A DNA stretch of 64,000 bases, from the NCBI GenBank assembly GCA_027923505.1, contig BROI01000014.1, forward strand, positions 682,001 to 746,000. The letters are read 5' to 3'. Shown in pieces: positions 31,963 to 41,620 of this stretch (the stretch's first letter is position 1; the number at the start of each line of letters is the position of its first letter). The position numbers were made by a program, and so were the translations under genes. This DNA comes from Mayamaea pseudoterrestris (taxonomy: Eukaryota; Bacillariophyta; Bacillariophyceae; Sellaphorales; Sellaphoraceae). Below the pieces are notes generated by a model. That model worked only from the letters and a program-made list of their open reading frames with translations, was not told the origin of the DNA and ran no database searches.

Positions 31963-34371
31963 TTAAAGCTCATCGCCTGGTTCATCATCGTCATCGCCCA
32001 CAGTGCCTGCTTCGCGCTTGATGTCTTTCTTGTCCAGATCTTCATTCTCTTCGTCACCTTCATTTTCCACAGGCGACTTGTATTCCTCCCACTGTTCCGG
32101 TTCGAGGACAGGAATGCCATACTTCTTTTCCAAATGATCCCAAAGCTTCTGCTTGTTGCTCCGATACTTCCAAACGATGAACCGGGCGTTACGCTCGTCG
32201 CCGTCAGCAATACTACCAGGAATTGCATGCTTGTAATAGTTCAATAGCTTTGTCGTATCACGGTCAAAGACGCGTTCCTCCCAGTACGAGCGAATAAGAA
32301 AACCGCCGATGATCAAGACTGCTAGACCGGTCCAAAAGTAGAAGTAGAACTTTGCAGATCTCGCCGATTTCGTTGCTTGAACGACAGACACGCTGCATGA
32401 CGAGCAAATGGATTTGTTGAGCGCATGGAAGTCGCGATCATACTTCAAAATGTAACAGTGCACAACGTACCGGTCTCCAACCAAGTTGGAGGTGAGCATC
32501 CCTGTGACACCCACACTCAACTCCAGTGTGATACTTTCACATGCCACTCGCGTTTCTTCACCTTCGCCTCCTTCCATCTTGACCAGAGGCTGCATGACAT
32601 CGGCGACACGCTTCCATTCGCCATCACGAGTCCACCTTTGCAGAATTTCCACGCGGAGATTCAGTGCAGCTTCTTCGCGCGTTGGAATGTGAGCCGCACT
32701 TTCATTCTCCTTGATGGCTTTGATGAAATCTTCGTCCGACAAACTTGCCGGTCCAGTTCGATGCACAACACATTCAGACGCTACAAGCTCAATTGGATAA
32801 GGTCCAGCAGGAATACGCCGATCAAAGTCAAAGATTGTCTTGATCGGTTCCCATTTCGATTCGTCGTCCCCATGATAGTTGATCCGCACGCCGACTGCGC
32901 AAGGTGAAACATTCTGGATGCGAACACCGAGCTCTGCTTTTGTTTTGCCGCCCTTGTCCATTAGAACAGATTGTCGTCCATGCGTGACGGCACCCAAAAT
33001 GGCCGTCCCCATGGCAACTGCGTCAGATTTCGTACTAATAAAGGGTACCTCGGACCACTCCGTCTGCACCTTTTGAATCTTGTCCCAAGCTGATTTGATC
33101 TTGTCTTGCTGCTCTCGAGATCCATACGACACTAACGCTGCTGGTCCATCCGCTTCTGGGGCGACCGAATCTATAGCCTTTTCTAATTCCGTGGAACACT
33201 GCTCCATGCGACTCATTGGATCCTTGTCTTGGTACGATACATTTGCCAGAACCTTAAAGTTTCCGAATATACACGTTGTCAACGATCGCTGAACATGCGA
33301 CACTTGAATCGCCGTCGCTTCAAAGCCATCATCAGTCACTCCAAAAAGGATGACAAGAACTTGTTCATTCTGCGGAGCGTTATCGTCTATAGCCCTCCGC
33401 TTCTTCCATTCCTTGCCCAAAGCTTCCCGAACTACTTGCAGCCGTTCCAGCAATGAGTTTGGCTTACCATCCGCTGCAAGTTGCAAAGCTCCAGCAAGTG
33501 CACAGACGCTGCGCTGGAAAAAGACTCCAGTGTTTGACGTGGCATCATAGAGTGCCTCAATACTTGCGTCGTGTGACGCCCAAGCTGGAATTGCCACTGC
33601 GCATGGGTAATCAAAAATCTCTTCGTCGGCTAAATCAGTCTTATTCTTTGTCGCCGTGTACATTTGCGCTTGATGGAGCAGCATTTGCACCGCCTCCTCT
33701 GGCAGGACTGCAACTGCCTTTTTGCCTTGCTGCAATCGAACCTTGTAAACGACGCGGTCAAAGTCGTCACCCTTTGGGTCTGATCCATCCAATGTACTAT
33801 TGACAAGTTCTACTCCTGTTTCATCTGCTCCGCACGATGGCTTGTCGTAGAATCTAGGAGCATCCTCCAAGCGACGCAATCCGAGCCAGCGAAAGGGAGA
33901 CTCCAAGGTGACACTGTCCTTGTCGCTGGCCTTGCACAAAGTGTCAGTTTGAAGAGCCGTATATGGCCTTGAATTTGACAAGTATTTACGCAATGTCTTG
34001 TGCGACGACTCTGATATTTTTAGAGAAACTCCAGCCTTCATTTTCCCAACCAATCGAGGAAGAATAGATTCGGATGGATCAACTGGTTTCGGAGGAAAGG
34101 TTGCAAGCGTTGGTTCTGGTGCAAACAAATCGACTGCAACAATTGGAAGATGCGACAGATATTTAACTTGCTTTAGAGAAATCATTTGCTGCTTATCCAA
34201 TAAATCAGCTCCAAGGACAGCCGCCGACGGAGGAGGCGCTCCGTGTCCGGCATCGGCTCCTTTCGGCGGAGGGCCAGCTCCGCGCTGACCCATGTTGGCC
34301 TGATGCGCCATGGCCATGGCGCCCATGCCTCCGCCTCCCATGCCGCCTCCGGAATGAGCTGCTAACGACAT
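31963..34371 (-). CDS. Divergent Hsp70/actin-fold-like protein with a C-proximal membrane anchor
   Basis: 802 aa, single exon. A Gly/Met/Ala-rich leader (res 1-35) comes first. The central part resembles a strongly diverged Hsp70 nucleotide-binding fold: LPEEAVQMLLHQAQMYTA corresponds to the eukaryotic Hsp70 stretch around PEE...LL. AVAIPAWASHDASIEALYDA and the following VCALAGAL correspond to the VITVPA...R.A...AG segments. The usual phosphate-binding GIDLGTT start is not evident, so ATPase activity is doubtful. A transmembrane helix (FYFYFWTGLAVLIIGGFLIR, ~res 660-680) is followed by a ~120-residue tail that becomes very acidic and ends GDEL. That ending resembles an ER-retrieval signal, but there is no clear signal peptide, so lumenal location of the tail is unproven. 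Could be a co-chaperone of the Hsp110/Hyou1 type; low certainty on function. Confidence 0.6.
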   Translation of the reverse strand: MSLAAHSGGGMGGGGMGAMAMAHQANMGQRGAGPPPKGADAGHGAPPPSAAVLGADLLDKQQMISLKQVKYLSHLPIVAVDLFAPEPTLATFPPKPVDPSESILPRLVGKMKAGVSLKISESSHKTLRKYLSNSRPYTALQTDTLCKASDKDSVTLESPFRWLGLRRLEDAPRFYDKPSCGADETGVELVNSTLDGSDPKGDDFDRVVYKVRLQQGKKAVAVLPEEAVQMLLHQAQMYTATKNKTDLADEEIFDYPCAVAIPAWASHDASIEALYDATSNTGVFFQRSVCALAGALQLAADGKPNSLLERLQVVREALGKEWKKRRAIDDNAPQNEQVLVILFGVTDDGFEATAIQVSHVQRSLTTCIFGNFKVLANVSYQDKDPMSRMEQCSTELEKAIDSVAPEADGPAALVSYGSREQQDKIKSAWDKIQKVQTEWSEVPFISTKSDAVAMGTAILGAVTHGRQSVLMDKGGKTKAELGVRIQNVSPCAVGVRINYHGDDESKWEPIKTIFDFDRRIPAGPYPIELVASECVVHRTGPASLSDEDFIKAIKENESAAHIPTREEAALNLRVEILQRWTRDGEWKRVADVMQPLVKMEGGEGEETRVACESITLELSVGVTGMLTSNLVGDRYVVHCYILKYDRDFHALNKSICSSCSVSVVQATKSARSAKFYFYFWTGLAVLIIGGFLIRSYWEERVFDRDTTKLLNYYKHAIPGSIADGDERNARFIVWKYRSNKQKLWDHLEKKYGIPVLEPEQWEEYKSPVENEGDEENEDLDKKDIKREAGTVGDDDDEPGDEL

Positions 34372-34774
34372 GATTGTATGCTGTTAATTTCACTGTTAGT
34401 TAGTTTATCGATGGCGATTGGTAGCAGCAGCTGCGAAAAGGATGGATCGCGAATCTTCGCAGTTGAGGTGTGACGGGAAACGCTTTGCGAGAAAACGCGT
34501 GGAGCACGAGAGAGAATGACGTCACACACATCAGCTATCATACAAGTACTCGTGCGTAATCCCGCTATGGCGCGGCGGAAAGGTGCATGGATACAGTACA
34601 CGTTTACAAATACTTTCAGTTAACACTTATCTATCAATTGATGCCTTGACAAAAGGCAACGAAGTAGCAAAGACGCAAACCGAGAGTGGAAGAGCCCGCC
34701 CCGGTACAAGTAGCATCATGCCACTTGACACCCATAGACTATAACGACATATACACGGCGATACCAGCGACAGC
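34372..34774. other. Intergenic region, nothing recognised
   Basis: About 400 bases between the start of the Hsp70-like gene and the stop of the small minus-strand protein. Only short, unconvincing open frames are present. Confidence 0.4.
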
Positions 34775-35161
34775 TCAAGGTGCTTCCTTGACTACTTGTC
34801 CAGCGGTCTTTTTCTCATCCGGACCATTAAAGAACTCACGAAGCGCCGCTATCGCTTCCTCAACCGCGTATAACACATAGTGCGTTTCGTTTTGTCCTTC
34901 CTCCGCCCACCACTTTTTGGGCATGACTGGCAGTTTGGCCGGCGAATCATCGTCTTTTGGTGCCGCTATAAAGGTGGGCTGAAGATTGTTTGTCTTGTGG
35001 CAGCAGGGACAGCTTGCCGATTTGCAGGAATGCACATCGACGGACGCGCAGAAAAATTCGCCCGGGTGCTTCCAAGTGTCATCGTCAGGGACTGGTTCAG
35101 CTAGGTCGTCATTCACATGATGAAGAGCTGAACATGCTTCCAATGCCGAAGCCATCGCCAT
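34775..35161 (-). CDS. Small acidic protein with Cys-x-Cys-Cys motif, unknown
   Basis: 128 aa starting MAMASALEACSALHHVNDD. Contains SCKSASCPCCHKTNN (a compact Cys/His group that could bind zinc), a Lys/Pro-rich centre with PKKWWAEE, and a helical C-terminus (YVLYAVEEAIAALREFFNG) ending VVKEAP. The coherent composition, ATG start and isolated position between two genes on other transcripts suggest a real gene. No family was recognised. A second frame on the plus strand across the same bases is less convincing. Confidence 0.5.
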   Translation of the reverse strand: MAMASALEACSALHHVNDDLAEPVPDDDTWKHPGEFFCASVDVHSCKSASCPCCHKTNNLQPTFIAAPKDDDSPAKLPVMPKKWWAEEGQNETHYVLYAVEEAIAALREFFNGPDEKKTAGQVVKEAP

Positions 35162-35308
35162 GCTCCAAAGGTTTTAGATGCCTTTGTCGATATCACTGCC
35201 TCGAGTCTCAAAGTGAGACGAGGATTTGGTAATTTTTACGTGTCATACGAAGAACCACTTTTTCAGATTTCAATTTAGAGACTTTGGATATGCGAAAGAG
35301 ACACTCGA

Positions 35309-36511
35309 ATGTGTAAGTTGGGAGATGCCACCTCGCCTAAAATGGGACGACGCTCGCGGGAGATTTCTGTTGAAATGCCGCGATCCGTATTGACTGTGAG
35401 ACAGAATGATGTTTTGCCGCGACTTCATTTTAACCGCATCAATCGCATGTTCTTTGGAGCTGTACACGACAGATCAGCACTAACCAAGATGGTTCCACGA
35501 AGTAGAGCAGGAGCCTGGCTGACAGCTCTTCGTTGCCTGCCGCTTTCGATTGCATGGGCTACTGGATCGCACCAGCGACCACGAGACGGAGGAAGTCGCA
35601 CGAGCCATCGTTTTGCTGCGTGCGAGCAAAGTAATTCCGAGCAACCGCTTCGAACGTTCCAAACGTCGGTCGACAAGTACTATCAGAAGCATTCTGAGCT
35701 ACCACTGCCAAAAGAAAGTCATGTTGTGCTTCCAATGTTTAGCAACAACAAGTCAAGGCGACGGGGAGTCTTGGTGATTGGCGACGTTCATGGTTGCTTT
35801 GAGGAGTTATTGGAGTTGCACGAAAAGGCCGTTATGCGTAATGATGGAATGCCATTTCAATACGTCATTTTGGTTGGTGATATGGTCAATAAAGGTCCTT
35901 ATTCGACGAGAGTTGTCCGTCATGTCAGGTCCTTGGCGTCTGAAGGGTGGAGATCCGTCCGAGGAAATCACGACAGTGGTGCGTTGCTAGCTGCTGTCGG
36001 AGAGGCGTCACGACGAGACCAGAAGAAATATCAATGGATTTTTGATGCAGACGAGCCGCTATCGGATAATGATGTGGAGTGGATGGCGGAGCTGCCGTAT
36101 ACGATACGGATACGAGGCAGTTTGCTTGAACGCGAGGACGACATTGTCGTAGTTCATGCAGGCTTTGTGCCTGGCAAGGAAATCGAATCCCAGCTCGTAT
36201 CAGACATGATCACTATTCGTAATGTCAAACTTGAAAGGGAGACGCTTGACAAGCCTATTTTTTACAGCAGAGCCGACAAGAAATCTTCCGACGCGCATCC
36301 TTGGGCATCAGTCTGGCGCGGAGAAGAATTCGTCATTTTTGGGCATGATGCCGCCAGAGGTCTACAAGAGCACGAAAAAGCGCTTGGCCTTGATACTGGA
36401 GCTTGTTACGGCAAGCTTCTTACTGGCATTATTCTCCCTCAGGAAGTTCTTGTGCATGTCCATTCGTCTAAAGTTTACTGCCCAATAAACAACAACAAGA
36501 CTAACGAATGA
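35309..36511 (+). CDS. ApaH-like phosphatase (PPP superfamily, ALPH type)
   Basis: Frame of 400 codons; the catalytic part starts near residue 150. Motifs are VLVIGDVHGCFEELLELH, YVILVGDMVNKGPYSTRVV, VRGNHDSGALLAAVG, VVVHAGFVPG and IFGHDAARGLQEH. The form GDxVNKGP instead of GDxVDRG separates ApaH-like phosphatases from PP1/PP2A. Members hydrolyse dinucleoside polyphosphates in bacteria, and in trypanosomes one acts as an mRNA decapping enzyme. The ~140-residue N-terminal part is basic and low in complexity, with an MVPRSRAGAWLTALRCLPLS stretch that could be a targeting sequence if translation starts at an internal Met. The start is therefore uncertain (35309 or an ATG near 35448-35490). ALPHs are patchily distributed in eukaryotes. 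Confidence 0.82.
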   Translation: MCKLGDATSPKMGRRSREISVEMPRSVLTVRQNDVLPRLHFNRINRMFFGAVHDRSALTKMVPRSRAGAWLTALRCLPLSIAWATGSHQRPRDGGSRTSHRFAACEQSNSEQPLRTFQTSVDKYYQKHSELPLPKESHVVLPMFSNNKSRRRGVLVIGDVHGCFEELLELHEKAVMRNDGMPFQYVILVGDMVNKGPYSTRVVRHVRSLASEGWRSVRGNHDSGALLAAVGEASRRDQKKYQWIFDADEPLSDNDVEWMAELPYTIRIRGSLLEREDDIVVVHAGFVPGKEIESQLVSDMITIRNVKLERETLDKPIFYSRADKKSSDAHPWASVWRGEEFVIFGHDAARGLQEHEKALGLDTGACYGKLLTGIILPQEVLVHVHSSKVYCPINNNKTNE

Positions 36512-36669
36512 TTTGCGGTTTCACACACGAACAAACGTATATGATAAACATGAGTAGATATAGACATTCACATACAGAAATGCATTACACCAAACTAAGA
36601 CTATCAACCGAAAGTCACATTCATCTGACATAAATGCTAAGACAGAAAAGCCGATAGACTCAATGTAAT

Positions 36670-37785
36670 CTATTCCTCGCCATCACCTTCAGCGTCCAAC
36701 TCCTTCAACATCTGAGGGTCAACGTCTTCATCCATAATCTCCGAGCAAAAGTAAATGACCTGCTTGCGCCCAATCTCAAGCATCGCTCGTGGCCCCATTG
36801 CGTAGTGATGACCTTCATCCAATTTTGGGTTAATGTCCGACGATTTCATCTTCAAAATGTAGTCGCGCTTTTCGAACAAGTCAAGTGCAGCGTCGACATC
36901 AGGTGACTGCGTTCCTTTTCCTCCATTGGCTTGGGAGCTCTGCGTGACCATGCGCTTCTTTTTGGAACCAGGGTCGAGCGGTTCACTCGGAATATTATCA
37001 TCGAGTGAGTGAAGCAAAGCAAACAAGTCTTGATCTGGAATCCAACGAGAACCGTCCGCTCGCGGGGATCCCTGACAGCTGTGTAAATAGTAGAGCAGCA
37101 TGCGTTAAGCGAGTTTGTTGCCGAAGATGCGCGAGCTCAAGCGCCGAAATGACACTTACTAGATGAGACTGAGTACAATCATCAAGAGCCCGTTCAGTTT
37201 GGCAACTTCGTCATGTACCGACAGAAGTCGCTTATGATTTGCTCCTTGCTGATCAGAGAGTGGATTGACTAGATAGTATCGATTCTCATATTTCGCCGGA
37301 AGATCCTTCATCTTCTCCATGAATGCCGGAATTTTCTTCAGTTCAAATCCAAAGATGTTGTTCAGTCGAATCTGCGCTTGCTCATAAATGGCACTGGAGA
37401 GTGTACCATCAACGCCAGCTTCCTTGGCGCACTTGACGCGGTCAATAGATTCATGGGCGAGCGCTTTAAAGAGAACCGTCCGTGTTAAGTCGGCAATCGT
37501 TTGCTCACGCTTTTCTTCCGTCAAATCGAAGAGCTTGGCTTGTTCACTCGACTTGACAGCTTTGATTGCCTGACTCGCTTCCGGAAATTGCGAGCTGAGA
37601 CCAAATTGGCTGCTGCTACATGGCTCATCATCAGGCGCCTCTGTCATGTCTTGATCGTCGTCATCGTCATCATCCGAATCCATTTGCCGTTCATTGATAC
37701 GCTTGCGGTTCTTGCGCGCAGCGACTGGAATGACTGGTTTCACATCTTCGTCTTCAGAGTCTTCGAGAGTGTTACGTCGCACCAT
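36670..37785 (-). CDS. NSE3: MAGE-domain protein, SMC5/6 complex subunit NSE3
   Basis: Exons 37160-37785 and 36670-37078 (GTAAGT...TACACAG), 344 aa. An acidic leader (MDSDDDDDDDQDMTEAP) precedes the MAGE homology domain: LTRTVLFKALAHESIDR, FGFELKKIPAFMEK, LNGLLMIVLSLI, and after the join RWIPDQDLFALLHSLD, EKRDYILKMKSSDINPK and YAMGPRAMLEIGRKQVIYF. These follow the winged-helix pair of MAGE/NSE3 proteins. NSE3 with NSE1 and NSE4 bridges SMC5/6 heads and supports DNA repair and replication fork stability. Non-mammalian genomes usually have a single MAGE gene, which is NSE3. The gene is divergent to the proteasome-like gene, with 250 bases between starts. Confidence 0.87.
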
Positions 37786-38036
37786 GGTTGCTGTGTTAAA
37801 TGAGGACCTTGAGGGATCGATGGACGCAGCGACAATTTTTGTGTCCGTGGACGAAGGTTCATCGCCGCGCCACCTGCGACTCCCCTCCGATCGCTCCTCG
37901 GTCGCGCGCAGACTGTGAAACGATGCGACATCATGGCGACCTACTTTTCACCACACGCACAGCATCGCGCAGAACAAGAACAAATCCTTGCGACCAAATC
38001 CATGTCTGTGGTCGACTTTGGACGATAACTACCACA

Positions 38037-39020
38037 ATGTCTCGCCTAAAAACTCTGTTACTGTACATATCAGGAACAATCGCATCCGTTCCATGGCAAG
38101 AAAGCCGTCAAAACGTTGTCCAGGAAGCTCGCTACGTCGATCTGCCGCCCAACGTCTTTGCATCCAGTGGTCGACTCTTGGCCGTGGAGCAAGTAGTCCC
38201 ACTGAGCGCTTTGGATGATCCATCCTACAGTTTTGTCATTGCTTTTCATACAAAGGAAGGGATTGTTGTCGTGGCCTCCCGACCAAAGTCTCCGTATCTT
38301 TTCGAAACGGCGAAGAATTCAACCACCAATTCGTCGGTTACATCAATTGATTTAGACCATGGCGCACCAAAAACTCTATTGCACAAGGCGGGCAAGATTG
38401 ACAGCTTGCCAAGAGTTTTTGATCCACCATTTGCATACTTGTCTCAAAATCTCATGGCAATAACCGCCGGGAATGCGGTCGATTCACAGATTGTTCGCCT
38501 GCTTCTTCAAAAGGCGGCAGAGTCTAGCCGACCATCACTGACACGCTTGATGGCGCGATCCTTTGCTCGATCACTTGCCGATCAGCTGCAACAACGGTCT
38601 CAGCAAGCAGGAAAGGGCCGCTTACTGGCGTCGACAGCTATTTTGATGGACGATCAGGAGCTGTGGCGAGTTGATCCGACTGGTCAGTTCTTCCAGTGTC
38701 AAGTTGCAGTCGCTGGGCGTGCAGCTGACAAAATACACGACGAGCTATTAAAGAAACTATCGAATGATGCCATGATGGACGGAAAGTATATGTCGAGGCG
38801 GCAGCTGCACGACGCTGTAAATGACCTTTCAATCAACGAATGTCTCCTGCTGGCAATACGAACGATTCAGACGGTATTTCCTTCCGACAAATCAACGAAT
38901 ACCTTGTATCTGACGGGTCTTTCTACGACAATTGGCAGCAATGGCCAGCCTTCCCAACTGGTGAAGCACAGTCATACAAACCTAATGGCGCTAGTCGAAG
39001 GAGTGGCGATCAATGCTTGA
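38037..39020 (+). CDS. Proteasome-alpha-like Ntn-fold protein with signal-peptide-like N-terminus
   Basis: 327 aa from the ATG at 38037. The segment PPNVFASSGRLLAVEQVVPL corresponds to the alpha-subunit FSPEGRLxQVEYA region. SFVIAFHTKEGIVVVASRPK matches the GIKGxDGVVLA-type strand, ITAGNAVDSQIVRLLLQKAA the alpha-helix region after strand S4, and LWRVDPTGQFFQCQVAVAG the typical LYxxDPSGxyxxxkAxAIG. It is far more diverged than a core alpha subunit, and the hydrophobic start (MSRLKTLLLYISGTIASVPW) resembles a signal peptide, unknown in ordinary proteasome subunits. That would place it in the secretory pathway or a plastid-surrounding compartment. Alternatively it is a fast-evolving cytosolic protein. 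Upstream in-frame codons back to 37800 are Arg/Ser-rich and unlikely to be translated. Confidence 0.7.
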   Translation: MSRLKTLLLYISGTIASVPWQESRQNVVQEARYVDLPPNVFASSGRLLAVEQVVPLSALDDPSYSFVIAFHTKEGIVVVASRPKSPYLFETAKNSTTNSSVTSIDLDHGAPKTLLHKAGKIDSLPRVFDPPFAYLSQNLMAITAGNAVDSQIVRLLLQKAAESSRPSLTRLMARSFARSLADQLQQRSQQAGKGRLLASTAILMDDQELWRVDPTGQFFQCQVAVAGRAADKIHDELLKKLSNDAMMDGKYMSRRQLHDAVNDLSINECLLLAIRTIQTVFPSDKSTNTLYLTGLSTTIGSNGQPSQLVKHSHTNLMALVEGVAINA

Positions 39021-39113
39021 CTTCGCCGCAAAAGTAACCACGAAAACAACGATGTATCTGTCGAAAGTGGATTATCTGCTAATCGCTTATTTTGTAACAT
39101 GTTTTAAACTGCT

Positions 39114-39587
39114 TTATTGAAGTGCCTCTGGCGTACATTCGGGAAAGAATGCCTTCTTGAACGCGAGCCTTTTGAAGCAAGTAGCCAAGCAAGTCTCCCC
39201 GTTGTTCTTCATGTCGTAATCCATTGAAATGGCGCCGTCTCCGTCCAAGTCGCATTTCTTCATCATTTTGTCGACGGAACCAAGCATAGAAATGATGCCT
39301 CGAGAATACCAAGGGAGGGCATCAATCGCGCTCTGCAGCTCAGATCGTTCCAGTAGTCCATTCTGATTCGTGTCGAGGTACTGGCCAGCACATTTAACAA
39401 TGAATGGTCGACTGGGGCAAGCCTCATCCCTTTCGTTCTCAGCCACAAACACTGCGTCAACATCAACGTCAGGATTAGCGCATTGACCAGGACCAGAGGC
39501 TGCGCATTCCTTCGCGCCTACCAGTCTTACCAGCAAGCATAGGCTGAGAAGCGCGATTATTGCATGGATATGAAGAGACTTCATCAT
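39114..39587 (-). CDS. Secreted EF-hand protein
   Basis: 157 aa from the ATG at 39587 (a second ATG follows at once). The signal peptide includes HAIIALLSLCLLVRLVGAKE. One good EF-hand loop is DTNQNGLLERSEL; a second, DLDGDGAISMDY, is intact in its first nine positions but lacks the acidic residue at position 12, so calcium affinity may be low. Eight or so Cys residues (CAASGPGQC, CPSRP, KCAGQ, TCLATC, ECTPE) suggest disulphides in a lumenal or secreted protein. Similar small secreted EF-hand proteins are common in algae; role unknown. It is convergent with the proteasome-like gene. Confidence 0.75.
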   Translation of the reverse strand: MMKSLHIHAIIALLSLCLLVRLVGAKECAASGPGQCANPDVDVDAVFVAENERDEACPSRPFIVKCAGQYLDTNQNGLLERSELQSAIDALPWYSRGIISMLGSVDKMMKKCDLDGDGAISMDYDMKNNGETCLATCFKRLAFKKAFFPECTPEALQ

Positions 39588-40284
39588 GATTCTCCTGATT
39601 TGAGTGGCCGATTCAACTGTACCGGTAGTTGTGAGGTGCCGCTCATGCATCGATCGCCATCGTCGACTCATCGATATTCGATCGTCACACAGTGACGGTT
39701 TCGATGCAGAAGCAGCGGCTGGCTCCTAGAGTGATCGTGTTAAACTGCTATAGCCAATTCAGTACTAATTGAGAAAGTTTTAATCGTGTTTCTCTTTTAC
39801 CTCAATGATGTACTTAACGCTTAACAGCTAGGTTGATCAAAATCCGAACCATAGCACTCCCAGTTGAAGTTTGATCACCGCGCCACAAAGTGCTGCAAAA
39901 TCGACGACGTCGACAAAATATCGCGTATCGCACGCCCTTTTGAGCCACGAGGAAGCAGTACTTATTGTATTCCAAGCCAAAAAAAGCCAGGGCGGATAAG
40001 ACAAGGGTACTTAATCGCACGGCAAGCATAATGGATGTTGGCTAGCTTAGCATTGACTGCGAACGAACAATAAATACCGGTAGGCTATCGAGTGAGCTAA
40101 GTGGTCTACTCCGTTCTACCGGTAGTTCCGCTGCAAGCATAGGTTCGCGTATATGACAGACAAATAATGAACAATCAACTCTTTATGAACGAGTAGCTTC
40201 GTGCAAAGTCCTCGCTCAAAGTTCCCTATCGCTTCAACGGGAACACACATCATGACCGGGACTGCCAGCTGGCAGACATTTCCG
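39588..40284. other. Intergenic region with one possible small signal-bearing frame
   Basis: About 700 bases. The only notable frame is on the minus strand at 39814-40029: 71 codons from a true ATG, with a hydrophobic start (MLAVRLSTLVLSALAFFGLE) and a basic Cys-containing remainder. No homology was recognised and it may be chance. Two occurrences of CTACCGGTAG-like sequence near 40075-40125 were noted without a known role. Confidence 0.35.
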
Positions 40285-41620
40285 TCATTCTGATTCATCG
40301 GGAGGAGGTGGCGGGTTTGAACGGGGTGGCACAAAAGACGCGACATCCGCTTGGCCTTGAAGTGGGATTTGTTGCAGAAGCATCTCATAAACACCTCGCA
40401 TCAGTTCCTGGCGTTGATGCTGCTCGGTATCTGGTTGCGCAACTTGAGGCTGCAACTGCTGCGGCTGCTGTAGTTGCTGAAGGGCCAACAGCTGACGTTG
40501 GAGCGGCGAAGCGGGCTGAGGTTGATTGAGCAGCTGCGTCAACTGAAGTAAAAGCAAAGAATCTTGTGGGTTTAATTGTGCGAGTCGCTGGGCCGCAAGT
40601 TGTTGCTGCTGCTGCTGCTGCTGCTGCAGTTGAGCCCTCGCAACAGCTTGCTGTAACAGAGGATGAGACTGATGCAAAAGCGGGTTGGAATGCTGATCCA
40701 TCCCACCAAGACTCGCCAATGCTGCTTGCGTATTTCTCAACTGCAACAGAGACGCATTGTTGTTTAGCATTTGGTTCGAATGCGGCAGCAAGTGTTGCAG
40801 ATGTGATTGATGCAGATTCCCCCTTTGCTCCAAGCTCATGCGGTGGTAGAAATCTTGTTCCTTGCTCTCTGTTGCGGCGGTCACTTGTGCTTGTTCAGCT
40901 TGTTCCCTCCTTCGGCCAGCGGCGGTAACGCTCCTCATGTTTGCCAGGCGAGCCTTGTTTTCTCTCTGGAAATTCTCGTTTCCAAAGTACATAACACTGT
41001 CGCGATGCTGAGGCGGTGACAAAGTCGGCTCGACTCCTGCATTATTCACTTGCCGAAAGCCCCAGCGATAGAGTTTCCGCGTAAATGAGCTAAACTTGGC
41101 TTGGCGGAAGAATAACGTGAGCCACCCACTGACCAGCTCGGTTTTACTTCGAATAACGAACGCGAGTCCATTGTTGACCCAGCCGATTGGCATTTCCTCG
41201 GGCCGCTTGCCGGTACTTGCAGCAAGCCTTTCTGCATGCATCAGCATAAGCATTAACTGAGACGAACGAAGGGAAAAGTGAGCGCTGGATGCTTCTAATA
41301 AAGCGTCAAGGCGACATATCATAAGAACCTACCTTCTCGGGAAACGACAATGTTGTGTTGTGTTCACGGACATATGTCGGCAAGTCCGCATTATCAAGTT
41401 CGCTGAACGCATGAGTATCTGCCAGTGGAGATGCCGATTGATTTTCTTCATCGGCTTTTGGTGGTATCAACGTTTCGGCTTCCCTGTCTTTCGTCTCCGA
41501 TCGTTCTGGCGAATGTACAATCGACGAAGAATTGCTGTGAGCTCCTTCCTCTACTGAACCTTCCTCCTCCGCGGTTAACTCTTGCTCAAAAATAGCCTGT
41601 GGTTTAATTTCTTTGTTCAT
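40285..41620 (-). CDS. HSF: Heat shock factor-type transcription factor
   Basis: Exons 41333-41620 and 40285-41256 (GTAGGT...TCTCAG, 76-bp intron), 419 aa. An acidic N-terminal region (FEQELTAEEEGSVEE) of ~90 residues is followed by the HSF DNA-binding domain. The intron falls inside FPEK/LMLMLMHAE, and then come MPIGWVNNGLAFVIRS, WLTLFFRQAKFSSFTRKLYRWGFRQ. That last part is the recognition helix region, with diatom-type K-LYRWGFRQ instead of the animal QLNxYGFRK. The C-terminal half is rich in Gln (QQQQQQQQQ), Leu and Ala and includes heptad-like stretches, fitting an activation or oligomerisation region. HSFs are the largest transcription factor family in diatoms, so heat-shock function should not be assumed for this member. 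Confidence 0.9.

Noticed and set aside
40308-40928. Plus-strand Ala/Val-rich frames opposite the HSF glutamine-rich region
   Set aside because: They are the antisense reading of CAG/CAA repeats; the minus-strand HSF is clearly the real gene.
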